Source of the DNA: Apostichopus japonicus
Taxonomy: Eukaryota > Echinodermata > Holothuroidea > Aspidochirotida > Stichopodidae
DNA: 64,000 nt
NCBI RefSeq assembly: GCF_037975245.1
Contig: NC_092570.1
Coordinates: 1,238,501-1,302,500 of the forward strand
Reading direction: 5' to 3'
In this document: in pieces, positions 1 to 22,439 of the stretch
How positions within the stretch are numbered: the stretch's first letter is position 1
How the letters are laid out: each line of letters opens with the position of its first letter
Program-made: the position numbers and the translations under genes
The notes under the pieces: generated by a model
What the model was told of the DNA's origin: nothing
The model's input: the letters and a program-made list of their open reading frames with translations, nothing else
Database searches by the model: none

Positions 1-853
1 ATTGTCCCTAAATCCTTAACCAGTCGCAAAGAGTCACATTTTATTCTGCTTATGTAAACAGTTCATTGAAGACTTGCAGTGGAATTGTCGCATTTTCCAT
101 AGACGCTGATGGAAAAATATGGAAAGAAAAAGGCAAGGACTGAACGGAAGTAGTAATTATTGTATTACTGATAAAAAAGTGACCTGTGTTCTCATTCTGT
201 GATCATTTCTAAAACAGTGGGGAAAACTGGCTTCTTCCCTGTTTCGGGTATGATATGGTGATTTCATTTCTAAAAATAGAAAGCGGAAGTGTCGCGTATT
301 GTTTGGCTGTCGAGTATAACAGTTTGTTTGTCGGTGTAACAGTCTTTTTTTGCAGTTCAACACATCAAACACGTTTATCTAGAAGGCTAGTACTAGAAGT
401 ACAGGTAGTAGTAATTTAGGCGGTTGACTTAATCGCTTTGCCTAACGTCTCATTCGGTGTTCCGAAGAATTCGGGAGAGAAAGATAATAATAACTACGAA
501 AATTAATTGAATTAAAGTGGTGACTACTACTATCAGCAAGTTATCAGCTTTGGAATCGCACACAAGTCGACTGTAAACAGTGTATCCTTGGGACTAACGA
601 CTAACTGAACAACAGCCTACCATAGGCCTAACTCAGACACAACATTCCTAACATAATTTGTAGTTAGTACTGTAATAGTATATAGCCTAGCAGTGTGTCT
701 GAGTTTCATTCAGCCTAATTGCAGGAAATCGCCGCGAAGTTTGGTAGACAGGACGGTCTTAAATCAACTAGTAGGCAGACTGAGGTTTTCTTCAGGCCTG
801 AGTTAGGTTAGTCCTGATCAAATCTTTTAAGGATTGGAATACTCCTTGTGAAT
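1..853. other. Upstream region of the receptor gene
   Basis: No coding exon is supported here. The segment precedes the receptor start codon at 854 and probably holds its promoter and 5' UTR. I see no convincing TATA box or clustered factor sites. Short reading frames on both strands have no recognisable protein character. Confidence 0.5.
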
Positions 854-9805
<8,952 letters not shown>

Positions 9806-10820
9806 ACGGTCTCACACCTTAAGTTGTTAATGCTTAAAGTGTCCCTTATAGCTGCTGCTTGTCATTTTGTGAGTTTTTTTTCCTTAAAACTTGAATCATT
9901 TCTAGTCTCACTGTGTTTTTTTTGTTTTTGCTTCTTGTCTAGCTTGTTGCCTCTCTCACCTCTCTGCTCTCGCTCACACAAGCCTAATATATTGTTTGTA
10001 TTTGAACTTTGCAAATGATCAGTGTTTTCCCCATTCCACAACATGCAAAGAATAGAATTGCTAAATGCCCTCACGACAAACGAAAAGGTTCCATGTTGTC
10101 GTCTGAGGTATGAGAAAAAAATATGAAGCTTTAATGAAATGCATCTATAGGTTAAAAGGAGTACAGAGAATCTGGAGGAAGCAGAGAATTGGAGAGAATG
10201 TTGGAAGGCCTTGTAGTTGGAAGCCATCTTGTATTACTGGTTTGGGAAGTTACCCAGGAGTAGTTATATTTTATCATGTACTACTCCATTCTATTTCAGT
10301 TGGTGTTCATTTTATTTGTGGTTTTACATTTTCTCTTTCGTTGAGTGACGTTCCTTGGTGTGTGATATCATTCCGACATAGTTCATAGTGGATAGTTGAC
10401 AAAGGTTGAGAGTTTACCCTAGGTATGTTTTAAAGTTGTTTGAAAGTCTGGTTTGTTTGACTGAAGATTTGTTGTATGAGTATGTGTGTGTGTGTATAGG
10501 ATGTTTGATTGCTGGAAATGTTTATACTTTAACAAAAAAGTGTGTGATATATCATATTGAGTGAGAGTGGGGTTCCTCATGGGATGGGGGATGAAGGGGG
10601 GGGGTTGAGGGATGGGGGGAGGTGAGGGTGGTAGGTAGGTTGAGTGTAGAGCAACTGATAGAAGATGCCACTAAGCTTAATATGGCAGAAGAGGTATTTA
10701 GGGTGGAGAAATTGAGGGCGGTATTACATTTCCTTTCTTCTCTTCGTATTGCCCATTAGCAATCAGAATCCAAACTTACTAATCATATATATATATATAT
10801 TTATATAATATTCCAATTGA

Positions 10821-11075
10821 CACTATGAAAACACAAAGGGTAATGTCGGTTGTCAGAAGGCCTGTTGCCAAATCTGTAAACATAATACTGTTGGGGAAAG
10901 AATTACCATTCCTAAACTTAAATTTCCTATCATGCCTCCCAGTCTTAATTATGATTCATACAATGTTATTGACATTTTCCACCGTAATATTAGTGATCAT
11001 GGTTTCTATGTTGGTGAAACGGGCAGCAAATCCCATTTACATTTAAGTAATCACAAAAAATCAATCAATTTGTGA
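10821..11075 (+). pseudogene. Decayed Penelope-like element fragment with GIY-YIG-type end
   Basis: This frame, different from the ATG-initiated one nearby, is open for 84 codons and reads NVGCQKACCQICKHNT, then LNYDSYNVIDIF, then FYVGETGSKSHLHLSNHKKS and a stop. The C-rich motif followed by SYNVI and YVGETG with a trailing HK box is typical of the C-terminal region of Penelope-like and related retroelements with a GIY-YIG endonuclease-like end. The cysteines expected before YVGET are lost and no reverse-transcriptase part is visible, so it is a dead fragment inside the receptor's last intron. Confidence 0.6.
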
Positions 11076-11483
11076 CAATTTCCCAGGTTTTCCAGTTGCT
11101 GAACCTTTCGCTTTAAACTTTTTTGACATTTGCATATCAAAGGAATGTCTGCTTTTGGCAACTCACATAGCTGTTTACCATGATGTTTAAGGGAGCACAG
11201 TAGTAAATGTAGACTGCATGCGTTCATCTCTAGATTCAATTCATTAGGCTACCGATACATCATGTTCATTACATTCATATTTTCATTCAAAAGCTTCCCA
11301 GCATTATATATATTTGTTGATGTTACATGATTGCATTTTCTACAGTGTCTTTTTCAAGTAGCCAAATGTTATTTGCTACATTTGCAAGGTAATATGCCAG
11401 CTTGATCTGTGTTATTAGAAACGGTGGCACATTCATTTGTGAACAGGTCGGTAACTTGTTCTATATAAGGGGTCAGATGAAAA

Positions 11484-11939
11484 CAGTGGCGTAGCCAGCA
11501 TTCTATTTTTAGGGGGGCAAGATTTTTCTTAAGGGGGGCAACCCCGTGATGGTTGATGGTAGGAATTACCAAGAAATATATGAGTGGCATCATTGGTCCC
11601 TGAAACTGCACATGGGTTGCTAGCGCTAGTTTGTAATGGTTATACAACCAGCCAAATTATTGGCGCTTGTTCTGTAGGACGATATTGATCAACAGTCTCC
11701 GTATGTGGGTATGATGAAGGCCCAATATGTGTAATATCTCTGATTACCAAGTTCTGACCTTATATGAAGTATGAACATGAGCCCTGAGGTATGAAAAGTT
11801 GTGATTAGAACTCGAAAAAATGTAAAAAAGAAGTATTTTGAATACATCACTGGATTTTATTTGGGGGGGGGCAAGACTGTAGCACAAAGCAAATTTGGGG
11901 GGGCATTGCCCCCCTGGCCCCCCTCTGGCTATGCCACAG
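11484..11939 (+). mobile_element. hAT-like non-autonomous element (family 1, short copy)
   Basis: The ends are inverted: CAGTGGCGTAGCCAG at the left and the complement of CTGGCTATGCCACAG at the right. A perfect 8-bp target duplication GATGAAAA flanks it (11476-11483 and 11940-11947). Eight-base duplications and CA..TG termini indicate the hAT superfamily. There is no transposase frame. A longer relative lies at 55939-56605 in the same orientation. Confidence 0.88.
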
Positions 11940-12561
11940 GATGAAAAGAAGGTTGGGTATCACTTGAGGATCTCATTTTGGATATTTTTTGCGTTTCTGA
12001 GCCAACTTTAATTTGCACAATGTAAACAAAGACAGACTGGTTCCAATAACAGGAGTGAACCAGCTACACACCAATCACTAATGGCAATGTGCACCCCATG
12101 CTCTTTTCTTTAAAATGAAATTCTATAAAGTTTCTTCCTATTTCAGGTTGAGCATAGTTGACCAGTTAAGTATACTTTAGTGAAAAAGCTTTACTGTTGC
12201 TACAGATGGATTCAAAGGGCCTCAGTTCTAAGTCAAGTCTCATCTTTCTTCCATTTACAATTTTATTTTTATTTTTTACAGCAACAAAGTTATTTTAGTC
12301 GTTCTCAAAGTATTTTGAGAATTACACTTCACATATTTGCAGGACAAATCTTTTGAATAATTGCTATCAAAGAGCTGTGTGAAATGCTTCCTGTTATGTC
12401 AGTTTCTCAGTAGCTTAACATTGTATTGTTTTCTTTTAGTAAACCTACCATACTTTATCAATGTCTTTTAAGCGACCTATACCTATACTGCAGTGTTCAC
12501 TGTTACAAAGTGCTGCTTTTATTGAGTGCAAATAGCTAATAATTTGCAAAAACCATTCAGC

Positions 12562-13892
12562 CAGGGGCGTATCCAGGATTTTCCAATAGGGGGGGCGCCA
12601 GGCATGAATGATCGCCGTCCTGGGGGATGGGTCTAAGGGGAGGGGGTGTACAATTTTTGCTTTCAAAGAAGAGCTGAAATGCAAAATGGTGTTATATGCA
12701 TGGGCGGCAATCCGTACTTCCGAGTGGGGGGGGGGGATATGACCTTGTTGACTATCTAAGCGTAGCGCCACCATGGGTTGGCGCGAAGCGTACACGAAAA
12801 TTTTGGGATTAACAAACCCTCTAGATGGCCGGAAACGGCACTTCCCGAGGTTTCCAAGCGGCATATACCCAACTTTAAAATAGGGATGTCATGTCCGAAA
12901 TATCTCATAATCAGGATCCAAAATACTTTTTTTTTTAATTTCGGGTGTTATTTTGGGAAAATTGCCCCTGTCAATCTTGTTTCAGGCGCAACGTTAGAAT
13001 GTTCGAGAGCTCTGTTATATTATTCGATGAAGAAAATGGCCTCATGCAGGCTATTATAGGCCTATACACATGCAATACACAATTACAGTTACATTCCTAG
13101 GTACCGATTGCTAGGGCATCCAGGTGAAACGTGTATTAAGCATTACCCTGGTTACATGAGATTCTCAGCTGTTCGAGGGAACATGTACGTGTGTAGGCCT
13201 ACTATAGGGCCTATATGAATACTATGAGGGTGCATATATGTACTATATCAATACCGTGGGCGCAATAATACATTTTGTTGTTATAGGGCCAATGAAGCCT
13301 ACAGTCAACAATATTTGCTTTATAAAGACGCTTTATTTGAAAAGATCGCACTGCGTTTATGGTAGGCGAGAAATGAAGCTAAAAAAGAGCCGTACATAAA
13401 CGAAGATGCATAAATGTAGGCATGAAAATATTCTTATCCCTGGCATTTGGTGGGGGGGGTATGGTGCATTACATCCCCTCCACCCATTTTCATGGGGGGA
13501 TATATCCCCCCTCCACCCAGGATCGCCGCCCATGGCCATATGTGATCCATTTTTCGACCTTAATAATAAGCAACATTTCCAGTAAATATGGACACAAAAT
13601 GCACAATTTAGTATGGCTGGCATGTCATTTAGTGTTTATAGTGATAATACAAACACAATTACCATCTATGTTTCTAAAACTATTATGCCGCCGAACTTCG
13701 CCAGAACCTTTTTTTGGCAAACAAAAAATAAAGCATACGGGAGGGGGGGGGGGGGGGTTGAGCGATCACCGACATCTCACATAAAGGTCGTCATCAATTT
13801 TTTTTTTTTTTTTTTGCTAAACTTTTTTTTTTTTGGTGACGGCCAATAGGGGGGGGCGCGCGCCTGTTGCGCCCCCCCTGGATACGCCCCTG
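12562..13892 (+). mobile_element. hAT-like element interrupted by a second element
   Basis: The terminal inverted repeats CAGGGGCGTATCCAGG are perfect at the two ends. G-rich subterminal sequence (CCAATAGGGGGGGCG-like) appears near both ends. The target duplication is less clear: a shared TTCAG(C) lies beside each end with a one-base offset. The interior is largely a nested element at 12699-13534. No transposase is visible. Confidence 0.75.
12699..13534 (+). mobile_element. Nested hAT-like element
   Basis: The left end CATGGGCGGCAATCC pairs with the complement of the right end GGATCGCCGCCCATG (14 of 15 match). The flanks GTTATATG and GCCATATG agree at 6 of 8 positions, a decayed 8-bp duplication. 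It sits wholly inside 12562-13892, so it inserted later. A CTATCTAAGCGT motif near its left end recurs in the element at 19620-20000. Confidence 0.65.
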
Positions 13893-14894
13893 GTTCAGCT
13901 TCTATCATGAAATCAATTCAAACTTTCCATCCAATTTTGCATCAGCATATATATCTATATCTATGTGTATACTGCATGGGAATAGAGGTATGTTTGAAAA
14001 AGATGTTCAAACATGTTTATTTTTGTGTAAACATCAAACGAAATGAAAATTGTCAGTCTATGTTGCTATTATGGATGCGTTTAAGAACCATCAATCGTTT
14101 AGAAAATAAATGTAGAAATATGGCCGTTGACCACTATTACTAATATTACCATATGTACCAATGTCCTGTGTCCCTGCAGGAAAACCAAATTTGCACATTT
14201 TTCGTAAGGTCTTAGTAATATTAAAAATGTTCAGTTTGACGATACGCAATACACATTTAGTACAGCGAATCACTTTATTCAACCCTTTGGGAAGCACTAC
14301 GTAATGTTTCTTGATGGCGGCTCATAGCCCCACAAACTTTGTGGGAAAAGCTGTGAAATGTGGTCTAGGTAGATCAATTTAATAGTTAGACCATACTAGG
14401 CCTAATTAACCACCAAAAGTCTGGTAAAAATGAAAATTTTACTCTGCATTAAACTTGTGTACAAAACTGTTAATATGTTATGATTTGCTTACTTAAAATC
14501 CAAAATATTCTTCAAAGGAGAGGGGAGTGAGAGGAGGGGGGGGGACCTTAATCCCTAAGTATATGGTGTCCCACTTTATAACTACAAAAAGATGGTAACC
14601 CTAACTTTCCCTGATTAGTGTCAAATTACTAAAGCTGTTAAACTGTTCATGTGTTGATAGTTTATGTCAAGATGACCAGGAGAAAATAAACGAGTGGTCT
14701 GAATCTATGTGATAAATGATACAACCAGCAATGTATACATTGATTGATCAGTATAAGTATACTTTATACTTAGAGAAGTTTTCATTTATTTTTCGGCACT
14801 TAAAAGGTTCCCATACACCCTTGTTTTTCCTTTTTTCCGCAAAAGTCTAGTTTGCCGTTCTTAATATCGATCTGCTTTGTTTGTTACCAATTAG

Positions 14895-15077
14895 GTTGCT
14901 TTGATGAAGAAAACCAGTGAAACTGTCATTAACGAATACAAAGTTGAGAGTAACAAGCAGCCTGCAGAGAAAGAAGACGGCTCTCCTTCTCCTTCGATAG
15001 ATGAAAACTTTCAAGAAAATCCCGACGTGGCCTTTTCCGAGGAGAACAATATATCAGGTGACGCAGTAACGTGCTGA
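14895..15077 (+). CDS. Distal alternative last exon of the GPCR (tail B)
   Basis: Follows a ttag acceptor with an upstream T-rich tract and reads in phase 0, so it can join exon 10 (ending 8087) directly. It encodes 60 residues starting VALMKKTSETVINEY and ending SGDAVTC, then TGA at 15075-15077. The tail is acidic and Ser/Pro-rich (DGSPSPSIDENF). Both tails open with a similar pattern, ALLNK or VALMKK, as expected of duplicated or alternative ends of helix 8. The resulting protein is about 368 residues. The intron from 8087 would be 6.8 kb and contains the transposon cluster. A possible AATAAA lies at 16052-16057. Confidence 0.75.
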   Translation, partial: VALMKKTSETVINEYKVESNKQPAEKEDGSPSPSIDENFQENPDVAFSEENNISGDAVTC

Positions 15078-18000
15078 GTGCAAAGAAGTTGTAAGTCGAT
15101 GATCAGGCCATGGACAGTGTGTCCAAAGAATTATGAAGTATTGTTTATATTTGTACCCCAAAAATAGATAACTGGTCAACACTGGAAGGTAAAAAAACTC
15201 CAAATTGATATGTCAGTGATGTTTAATTCACCTGGATGTTTAGGAAAGGTTAATATATATACATATATATATATATGTATATATATATATCTTTAACTGA
15301 ATTCGCAATGAGTTGGAAAACCAAGAACAGTGAAAAAGCTTCCAGCCTCCACCAGCCTATATGCGGACAACCTAACCACTACGCTATGGACGCTGATTGT
15401 ATGTCCAGAGGTTCGAAACCGGTAAGGAAGGTTGTAATTCAACTGTAGGCATTTGTCACCTGTATCCAACGATACTAGTTCTGTTTTTGGTGACATATTT
15501 TACTTTACTCTAGAGATCAAACATGATGCTAACCAACCCAAAATCATTTGGATATATATATAAATATATAAAAAAAAATATATGTAAACATATATAAATG
15601 GACAGGATTAAAAGGTGATGTTGTTATCAATGGTAAAAATTGTAAAGGTTTTTGTAAAAAAATTTAAGACTAAATGTTGTTCAAAAATGTTCACCTATTA
15701 TGAATTAATGTGAGTGTTTATGATGTGAATTGTTAATAAGTGCAGTCAGTGTAGTAAGGCAAAGAGGCAAAGGTACAAAAATAGCATTTTGCTGTTGCTG
15801 GTGCAGAATTAACAGGAAATGTTAACAACCATACCAAGCACATCAAGACTATGATCATACTAACATACTGTCCACAGCTTTTTTCTCGTCATTTTCGTGC
15901 ACAGTATTTCAAAGGTGGGGGTGGTGTAGGGGGGGAGGGAGGGGGAATTCTAAATTTCCCAACTGATATAGGTAGGAACTAAATCTTTATGGAGGGACCA
16001 GAGGAGAAATAAGGACTCCAGTGTAGGTGTGGGTATGTCATTCTAACACAGAATAAAAATTAATAGTTGAGACCACAGATGGTGACTATAAACATGGTCT
16101 AAGATTATTTTTTTTCATATTGAAATGTTTGTGAGTGATCAAAAAAGCATTGCTTGAATGTATCGATTTCACACCAAAAATAAAGGTGGTAAAACGTACA
16201 ACTTTATTAGTTTGAAGGCAAATCAAATTTTCCCACTTTCTGATGGTGTATATATACAGAAAATGAATCATACTTAGCTTATTTAAATAGTTGGATGTAT
16301 TCAGGATTCCACAGGATATTTTACATTGCAATGTGCACAGGATTGAAATGTATATAAGAAAGCACACATTAGCACAGATATTTGTAGCATGATTTCAGTT
16401 TATACAAAAACACATTATTTTTTCATCATAATGTTTACTTACATTGCTTTGTGCGATTACCAATAGACGTTCACAACAGAAACATTCAATTATTTATTTT
16501 TGACCGATGGCAGATCAGATTAACGTATAAAAAAAAGATTTATTAAAGAAAGACATTATCTTCAAATTCACCATATACAGGGAATGATTTATAGGTAGTT
16601 TTTAGACAGCTATAATTAATAATTTAATTTTTTAATGACTAATGACTTGTAAACAACATGGATCTTCAGTAACTGATATTCAACCAAATTGCACAATCCT
16701 CAAAAACTGTTATTCAAGATGTGAATAATTTTAATATGATTTCATTTCTTGAGAGAGGAAAGGGAAGGGTGAGGACATGGAAGGGTGGGTAGAGGGGTAG
16801 CGGGGAGGTGCAGTGGAAGGGAACAGGTACAAACACTACAGTGTGTGTTATACTGTCAGGGGACTTGGCCAAACTGTATGCGATAGATTTGATCAAGATG
16901 GATCCACTTCTCAAGGGTCCTTGTGTTATTATGTTATGACATAAAGCTAGCCCAAAAAATTGATTATATTCTAAACTATGTATATCCATGCTGATGGAAA
17001 TAATGTCCATTTTGTAGGTAGTTATACTTTGGTAACATAAATGTGTGCTGTCACAACAGGGATACATAGTATGAGTATTTTCATAATTTGGTGAACCATT
17101 TTATTTTGATAAAAGCAAAAATGTTCATGTGCTCACAGTACCAATTTGAATCCCTCATGTTATTGTTTGCTAAATGTTTAACATACCATGAATACATGAA
17201 ACTTTAACATAGGGATCCACATATTTTCCATACATCAAACCAATAACTATAGTTTCATAAAAAAGAAATTTTACAAAAAAAAACCTGGTTGTGCAATATG
17301 TTACAAATTTATATAAGACAAGTGTTTAGTTGTTGAAATAAGTTCAGATTCCTTTTGTTCTTGATGAAAGTAAAAGAACTATTTTTGGATGGGTTATAAG
17401 TTTTATGATAAATTCATATTAACAATCTGGTTAAATATTTCTCATAATTTTCCACATTTATATCTAGTCCATTGGACTTTGTTTTAGCTCATTGAGGAAG
17501 TAATAAAGGAGACACAAATGTAACCATCATCATTAGTCTATGTCATATAGATATATTGCTTGAACAAATATACCAATATAAAAAGATGAATCACTGAGTA
17601 GAATGTTGCATCAATATATGTGGTATGCTGTAACACTTACAATAGAGAAATGTACAAACTTAATATACAGATCACTGGAACAAATGGAGCATACTAGTTC
17701 GAGAGGTGTATATGTTTTCTTTTAAGATTGAACTTTGTCATATTATTATTTACTCATTACCTGAGTCTATGAACTAGCATAGCAATAAAATGAGCAGTGA
17801 GAATATATATATATATATATTATATATAATATATATTGTTTATATTATCCACATTGAGTAGGCCTATATATGTTATCCATCTTCCTGCTCTATTGTCATT
17901 ATAACTCTTTGGTTGAAGTCTTTCATATGTTAACTTCCTCAGTTCAACACCAGGCTAGGTAATTAAAATATTCCATCCTCTTTTTGATAATTTACAGATA

Positions 18001-19619
18001 TCTTCCTACGTTCACAATTTTGTAATTTTGTAAAATCTCTGACAATATGGTATTCGGGCGTTATTTAATCAGATAGTTTATCAATTCATGGCAAGCAAAT
18101 ATGTGTCATATTCTGTGAACCAATAGGGAAGAAGCTGAATGTCACATGACCAATGTGAGTACAGATGGATATATGTTGTTACTAAGCAGAAACTACTTTT
18201 TTTAAATATATTAACCATTTTAAACTATTTAACAGTTATTACAGCAGTTTTTATAAAGCTGATACTACTATAAGGAATGAATGTGGCTTATAGTGTGAGA
18301 TAGGATAATGTGATATTTGTAATCCTGAAACTTAAACAGCTGAAACAGCTGCTTTTGAGTACTCAACATAAAATGATGACTTAGCATTATTTTCTATATT
18401 TTTTTTTATAAGGTGATGGTTTTGATTGACTCAGAATACTGTAGCACAAATATGACTGGTAGTTGTCTTTCAGATTAGTGTGGAATTATTTTGGGCTGTG
18501 TAAATGGAAGAGATGTAATCATAATAATTGAAAAATAAGAAGCAATTCATTATTAAGAAAGTATGGTATTACATGATATGAAAAGGTACAAAACCCTGGT
18601 CTGCACAAATAATTTCATGCCCATCCTAAGATAATAAAATGCCAAGTGGCACTTGGTTATGTACCAAGTGTTGCTTATATACCAAGTGTTGATTGGAAGC
18701 AAATGGGTGTGATATCATAGAAGCACAATTTGTTTATTTTTCCTTTAAAAAATTTTCATCCAGTTATCGGCTACAGTGTTGGGCTGTATCTCGATATATT
18801 TGCACAATACAGTCATAGGTGTTTTATTAACTTCACATCCCCTTTTGGTAAAATTTGTAAAGAATGAAATTATTCAGGCTATTACAACTGATTCTGGGAT
18901 TTTCACAGGACAGATGTTCATTTAATCTGGGACACTTTTAGTTGGGGAAGGGCACAAGAAATCCAGGGATGGTCCCTGGAGATGGGCCACGTCTGGTCTC
19001 CTAGCTAAACCAGAATTATGAGAGTGAATTTAAGAGAGAAAAACATTTAATATTATCTGCATGCACACCTACTATCCATCCATGCTCTAGTTATGCAAGT
19101 GTTTGATGTGTATGTGTATGGGTAGAAAAGCAATCATAAGCTAAATATTAAAATTAATCTGTGTGAGGATTAATCAGTTACAGATACTTGACAATGCTTG
19201 CTAACAAAACATACTCAATATTTTATCAAGTTGACTGAGCAAATATATTAAATCTGTACAAAACTTTTATATTTCATTTATTTTTTTGGTAAATTTGTTC
19301 TTTTGGAGTGTAAATACTGAAGATTTCCCTTGTCCACACATATATACAATTGCCATTATTCTTTTACTGGGTTACTCCTACTGGGTTCACATAAAGCAAT
19401 TTCATTGTTCCTTTGGAAGTTTTGGTTGAAGCAAGGTCTATTCCATATTGAAATTATTCAAAGCCTATCACCACACACTGCCCCATCCCGTCTTACTGAT
19501 TACAGGACAAAAAATACATATTGCACTTTATCCAGGATATTCAAATGTGAGGTGCTACAATTCAAAGTACAGGCTCAGCTGTTCTCATTTGGTAGAGGTT
19601 ATGTAGGTCTAGGCTATTG
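15078..19619. other. 3' flank of the receptor and intergenic DNA
   Basis: No gene is supported. AATAAA at 16052-16057 could polyadenylate the distal receptor isoform. AT-dinucleotide microsatellites lie at about 15252-15292, 15537-15600 and 17805-17837. Short frames such as 16714-17067 have no recognisable protein features. Confidence 0.6.
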
Positions 19620-20000
19620 CAGTGGCAGAGCTAGGGGTATTGGTCAGGGGCGAGAATGGCCTGTAGGGGCGCTTTCAACACTATCTAAGCGTGGTATCTT
19701 TGTGAGTGCTCATGTTTTCGAAAAAATAGATCGAAAACCCTGTACAATTCTTGGAAATAGTTTCGTACAACGGAATTAAGTGCTGATAAATTAAGACCGC
19801 CGTACGTTAGAGCATTTTGTCAGAAAATTACACCAACAAAATGTGACAAATGTCAATAGGTTGATGAGAGCGCAATAAAAAAGTCAATAATCGCGAATAA
19901 GTAAAAAGTGGTAAAAAGCTGAAAAGGGCGCCAGCAGTCCATTTGAGTCCGTCAGGGGGGGGCATCCACCCCCCCTGACTGTATGGACACTCCGCAACTG
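19620..20000 (+). mobile_element. hAT-like non-autonomous element
   Basis: The left end is CAGTGGCAGAGCTAGGGG; the right end closes with TCCGCAACTG. The flanking 8-mers GGCTATTG (19612-19619) and GGCTATTT (20001-20008) match at 7 of 8 bases. The inverted ends are degenerate but the duplication fixes the borders. It shares CTATCTAAGCGT with the nested element at 12699. Confidence 0.6.
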
Positions 20001-22439
20001 GGCTATTTCATTTTGCGATTACCCCAACCTCTCCCCCTTTCTCTAAACCTGATTCTGACGACAGGAAAAGCTGTACAGATGGATTCTGATTTGGTTTCTG
20101 ACATGATCAGCAGTCCACATTCATTACCAGCTGAATATGCAGGAGGCCAAAAATAAAACAGAAGAAAAAAAGACATAGGAAAATAAATATGCTTTTCATT
20201 TTTATTGGTATAAATTCATGTGTATTTGGACTCTCAGCAATAAACATAATCCTTTGTTCCAACACAGATCAATTTTGACATAATTATACCAACAGAAATG
20301 TTATTCTACAACAATCTCTGTTATGTTGCCTGGGTTTTGTCTTTTCCTCCTATTTGAAAATGATTCATGAAAATGCCTCAAATTACTCAAATGATTGTTC
20401 CCTCTTACACTGTATCAATTATAGTGCGTCTTCGTTGATGCAGTGTAGACGGAAATAGCATTTGACACAGTGTTTACAATTCGACTTTCAAATAATGCAT
20501 CTACCATGTTTATCATTGCAGCTATGTATACTATGCAGAATAAATTTGTAATGGTCATCCATTGTCCAAGATGACCATTATCAGTTTTGCAGGTCATCGG
20601 GTGGATGACTAGTTGTTTACATCAAATTCAGGTTGCTTTGTAACTAAACACCCCCAAATAGAAAAAAAATGATATAATGGTATCACCGTCCATAACTTAG
20701 AAGGTACTGACATACTACAAAAATAGTGGTACACCCAGGTGGGGGAGTTTTACTAGCCCAAATCTGGTGTTCTACTCACCAAACCTACACATCTTTCCTT
20801 GAGTGTACATATTTGTTGTCATTTGTTATTTTGCCGCACTTGTTGGAACAACCAAATTTTAACTGTTTCGAAAAAAGCAAAAAAAGAAAGGCCTAGTTGT
20901 CCGAGGGGCAACTATAAAGCATCCTCAAAAATTGCCCTGCTATATAAACTTAAAATGGTCTGATAGGTAGCTCAGCCCACCCTTCAGTGTTAAGTATAGG
21001 CCTGTAGGTATCACAGGGTCTCTAGGAATGGAATCAAAGAAATGTATACCCTTCTCTACATTTAGTCTCCACAACAACCAAAATATTCAGTACATTATCC
21101 CAACACCTGTGTGTATTGCACGTATACATAGTTTTATATAATGAATGAAAATATGAAATATCTGTACATGGATCAAAAAAATAAAGGAATGTGCTTTTTA
21201 ATCTTTACATATTATTCCTTGAAGAATTTTATAAATTTCAGTTCCTGAATTATTTTTCTTTCTCATCCTCCTCCTCCTTCTAATACATCAAACTGTCTTT
21301 AACATGTTCTTAATAAGTTTTTTCATCTTCTGGAAGTACCACCATGACTTGCCAGTTGAAATGTTTTGTCCTGATGTACTACTGTGCATATAATGGCATA
21401 AGAAAGACATGATAACTCAATTCTAGTTCTGTATCTAAACAAGTAGTACAGAATACACACTTACAAACCTCGGTGCTGTAATCAACAGAAAGTCAACATA
21501 TCACAAGCAGTATCATTTGCGGGTGCGGTAAAATGCACCCAAAAGAAAGACACCTTTGCCTTTAATGAAAGGCTGTACTTAAAAAATTAATGTTCAAATC
21601 TGGTAAGGAATCTTCCTATGCAAAATCTGTTAAAGCAACGATACAATGACAAAAGCAGTTTTTTATTTGAAAATAATCAACATAACATTTGGAAACTTTT
21701 TGTAGAACATTTTAATGCCAATTTTCCATGACGATTAATAAGTTTCCCTCGAACTGATATTAAGAGTACGTCTCATACATTACAGAAGACTAACTTTAAA
21801 ATGAACCAGAGAGCCAAATGAGAAATAATTCTTCAGATTTATTCGGGCTCTTCGCAAGGACCAAGTGGGGAAATTTTTTTACAATCTTTTAGTCAAGTTT
21901 ATTTCAGTGCTTTGATCACAAGTTTAAGACTGCCTTACATCGCATCAAGTGAAAAGTTACCAATCCCACTGAAATGACTGAATTTCATTTTTTATGGAAA
22001 AAAGGAAAAACACTTTTTCGATCGTGGAAAAAAAAAAAAAAGTTAAATCACATCAGTTTTAAGTAGAAAAAGAAGCATGGTTAGGATTACAAATGATGAT
22101 AGCCTTTGCTGGGTGAATAACATGTTCTCTTGCCATATGTCATTATAGGTTGGCATAATTTAGTGTTGACTATAAAACACAGAAAAGAACATAGGCTAAA
22201 GACACACGTAGTGGAATTCCATTTCTGTAGAGGGAAAGGCTTTTTCATCACAAAGATCTTTCATGCATTAGCTGCTTAAATTTCTGTCATAGAAGAGTTC
22301 TCATCTCAGTCTTGTAAATTATGACTATACGGAAACAGAATAAGTGAAAGCAAAATGGCTAAGATTATGTTTAAAGTTTAATTTGGATAATCACCACCTA
22401 ATGTAAGGTACTTTATAAGAATGTTTAATACTGTGACAG
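20001..22439. other. Intergenic DNA beyond the Rubicon 3' end
   Basis: No gene is supported. It lies downstream of Rubicon on the minus strand. Several TTTATT words (AATAAA on the minus strand), for example at 21838-21843, are possible Rubicon poly(A) signals, but they cannot be ranked from sequence alone. Confidence 0.5.

Noticed and set aside
15390-15440. tRNA-like segment with GGTTCGAAACC resembling a B box
   Set aside because: The sequence resembling an A box lies in the opposite orientation and no cloverleaf could be drawn; at most a trace of a tRNA-derived repeat.
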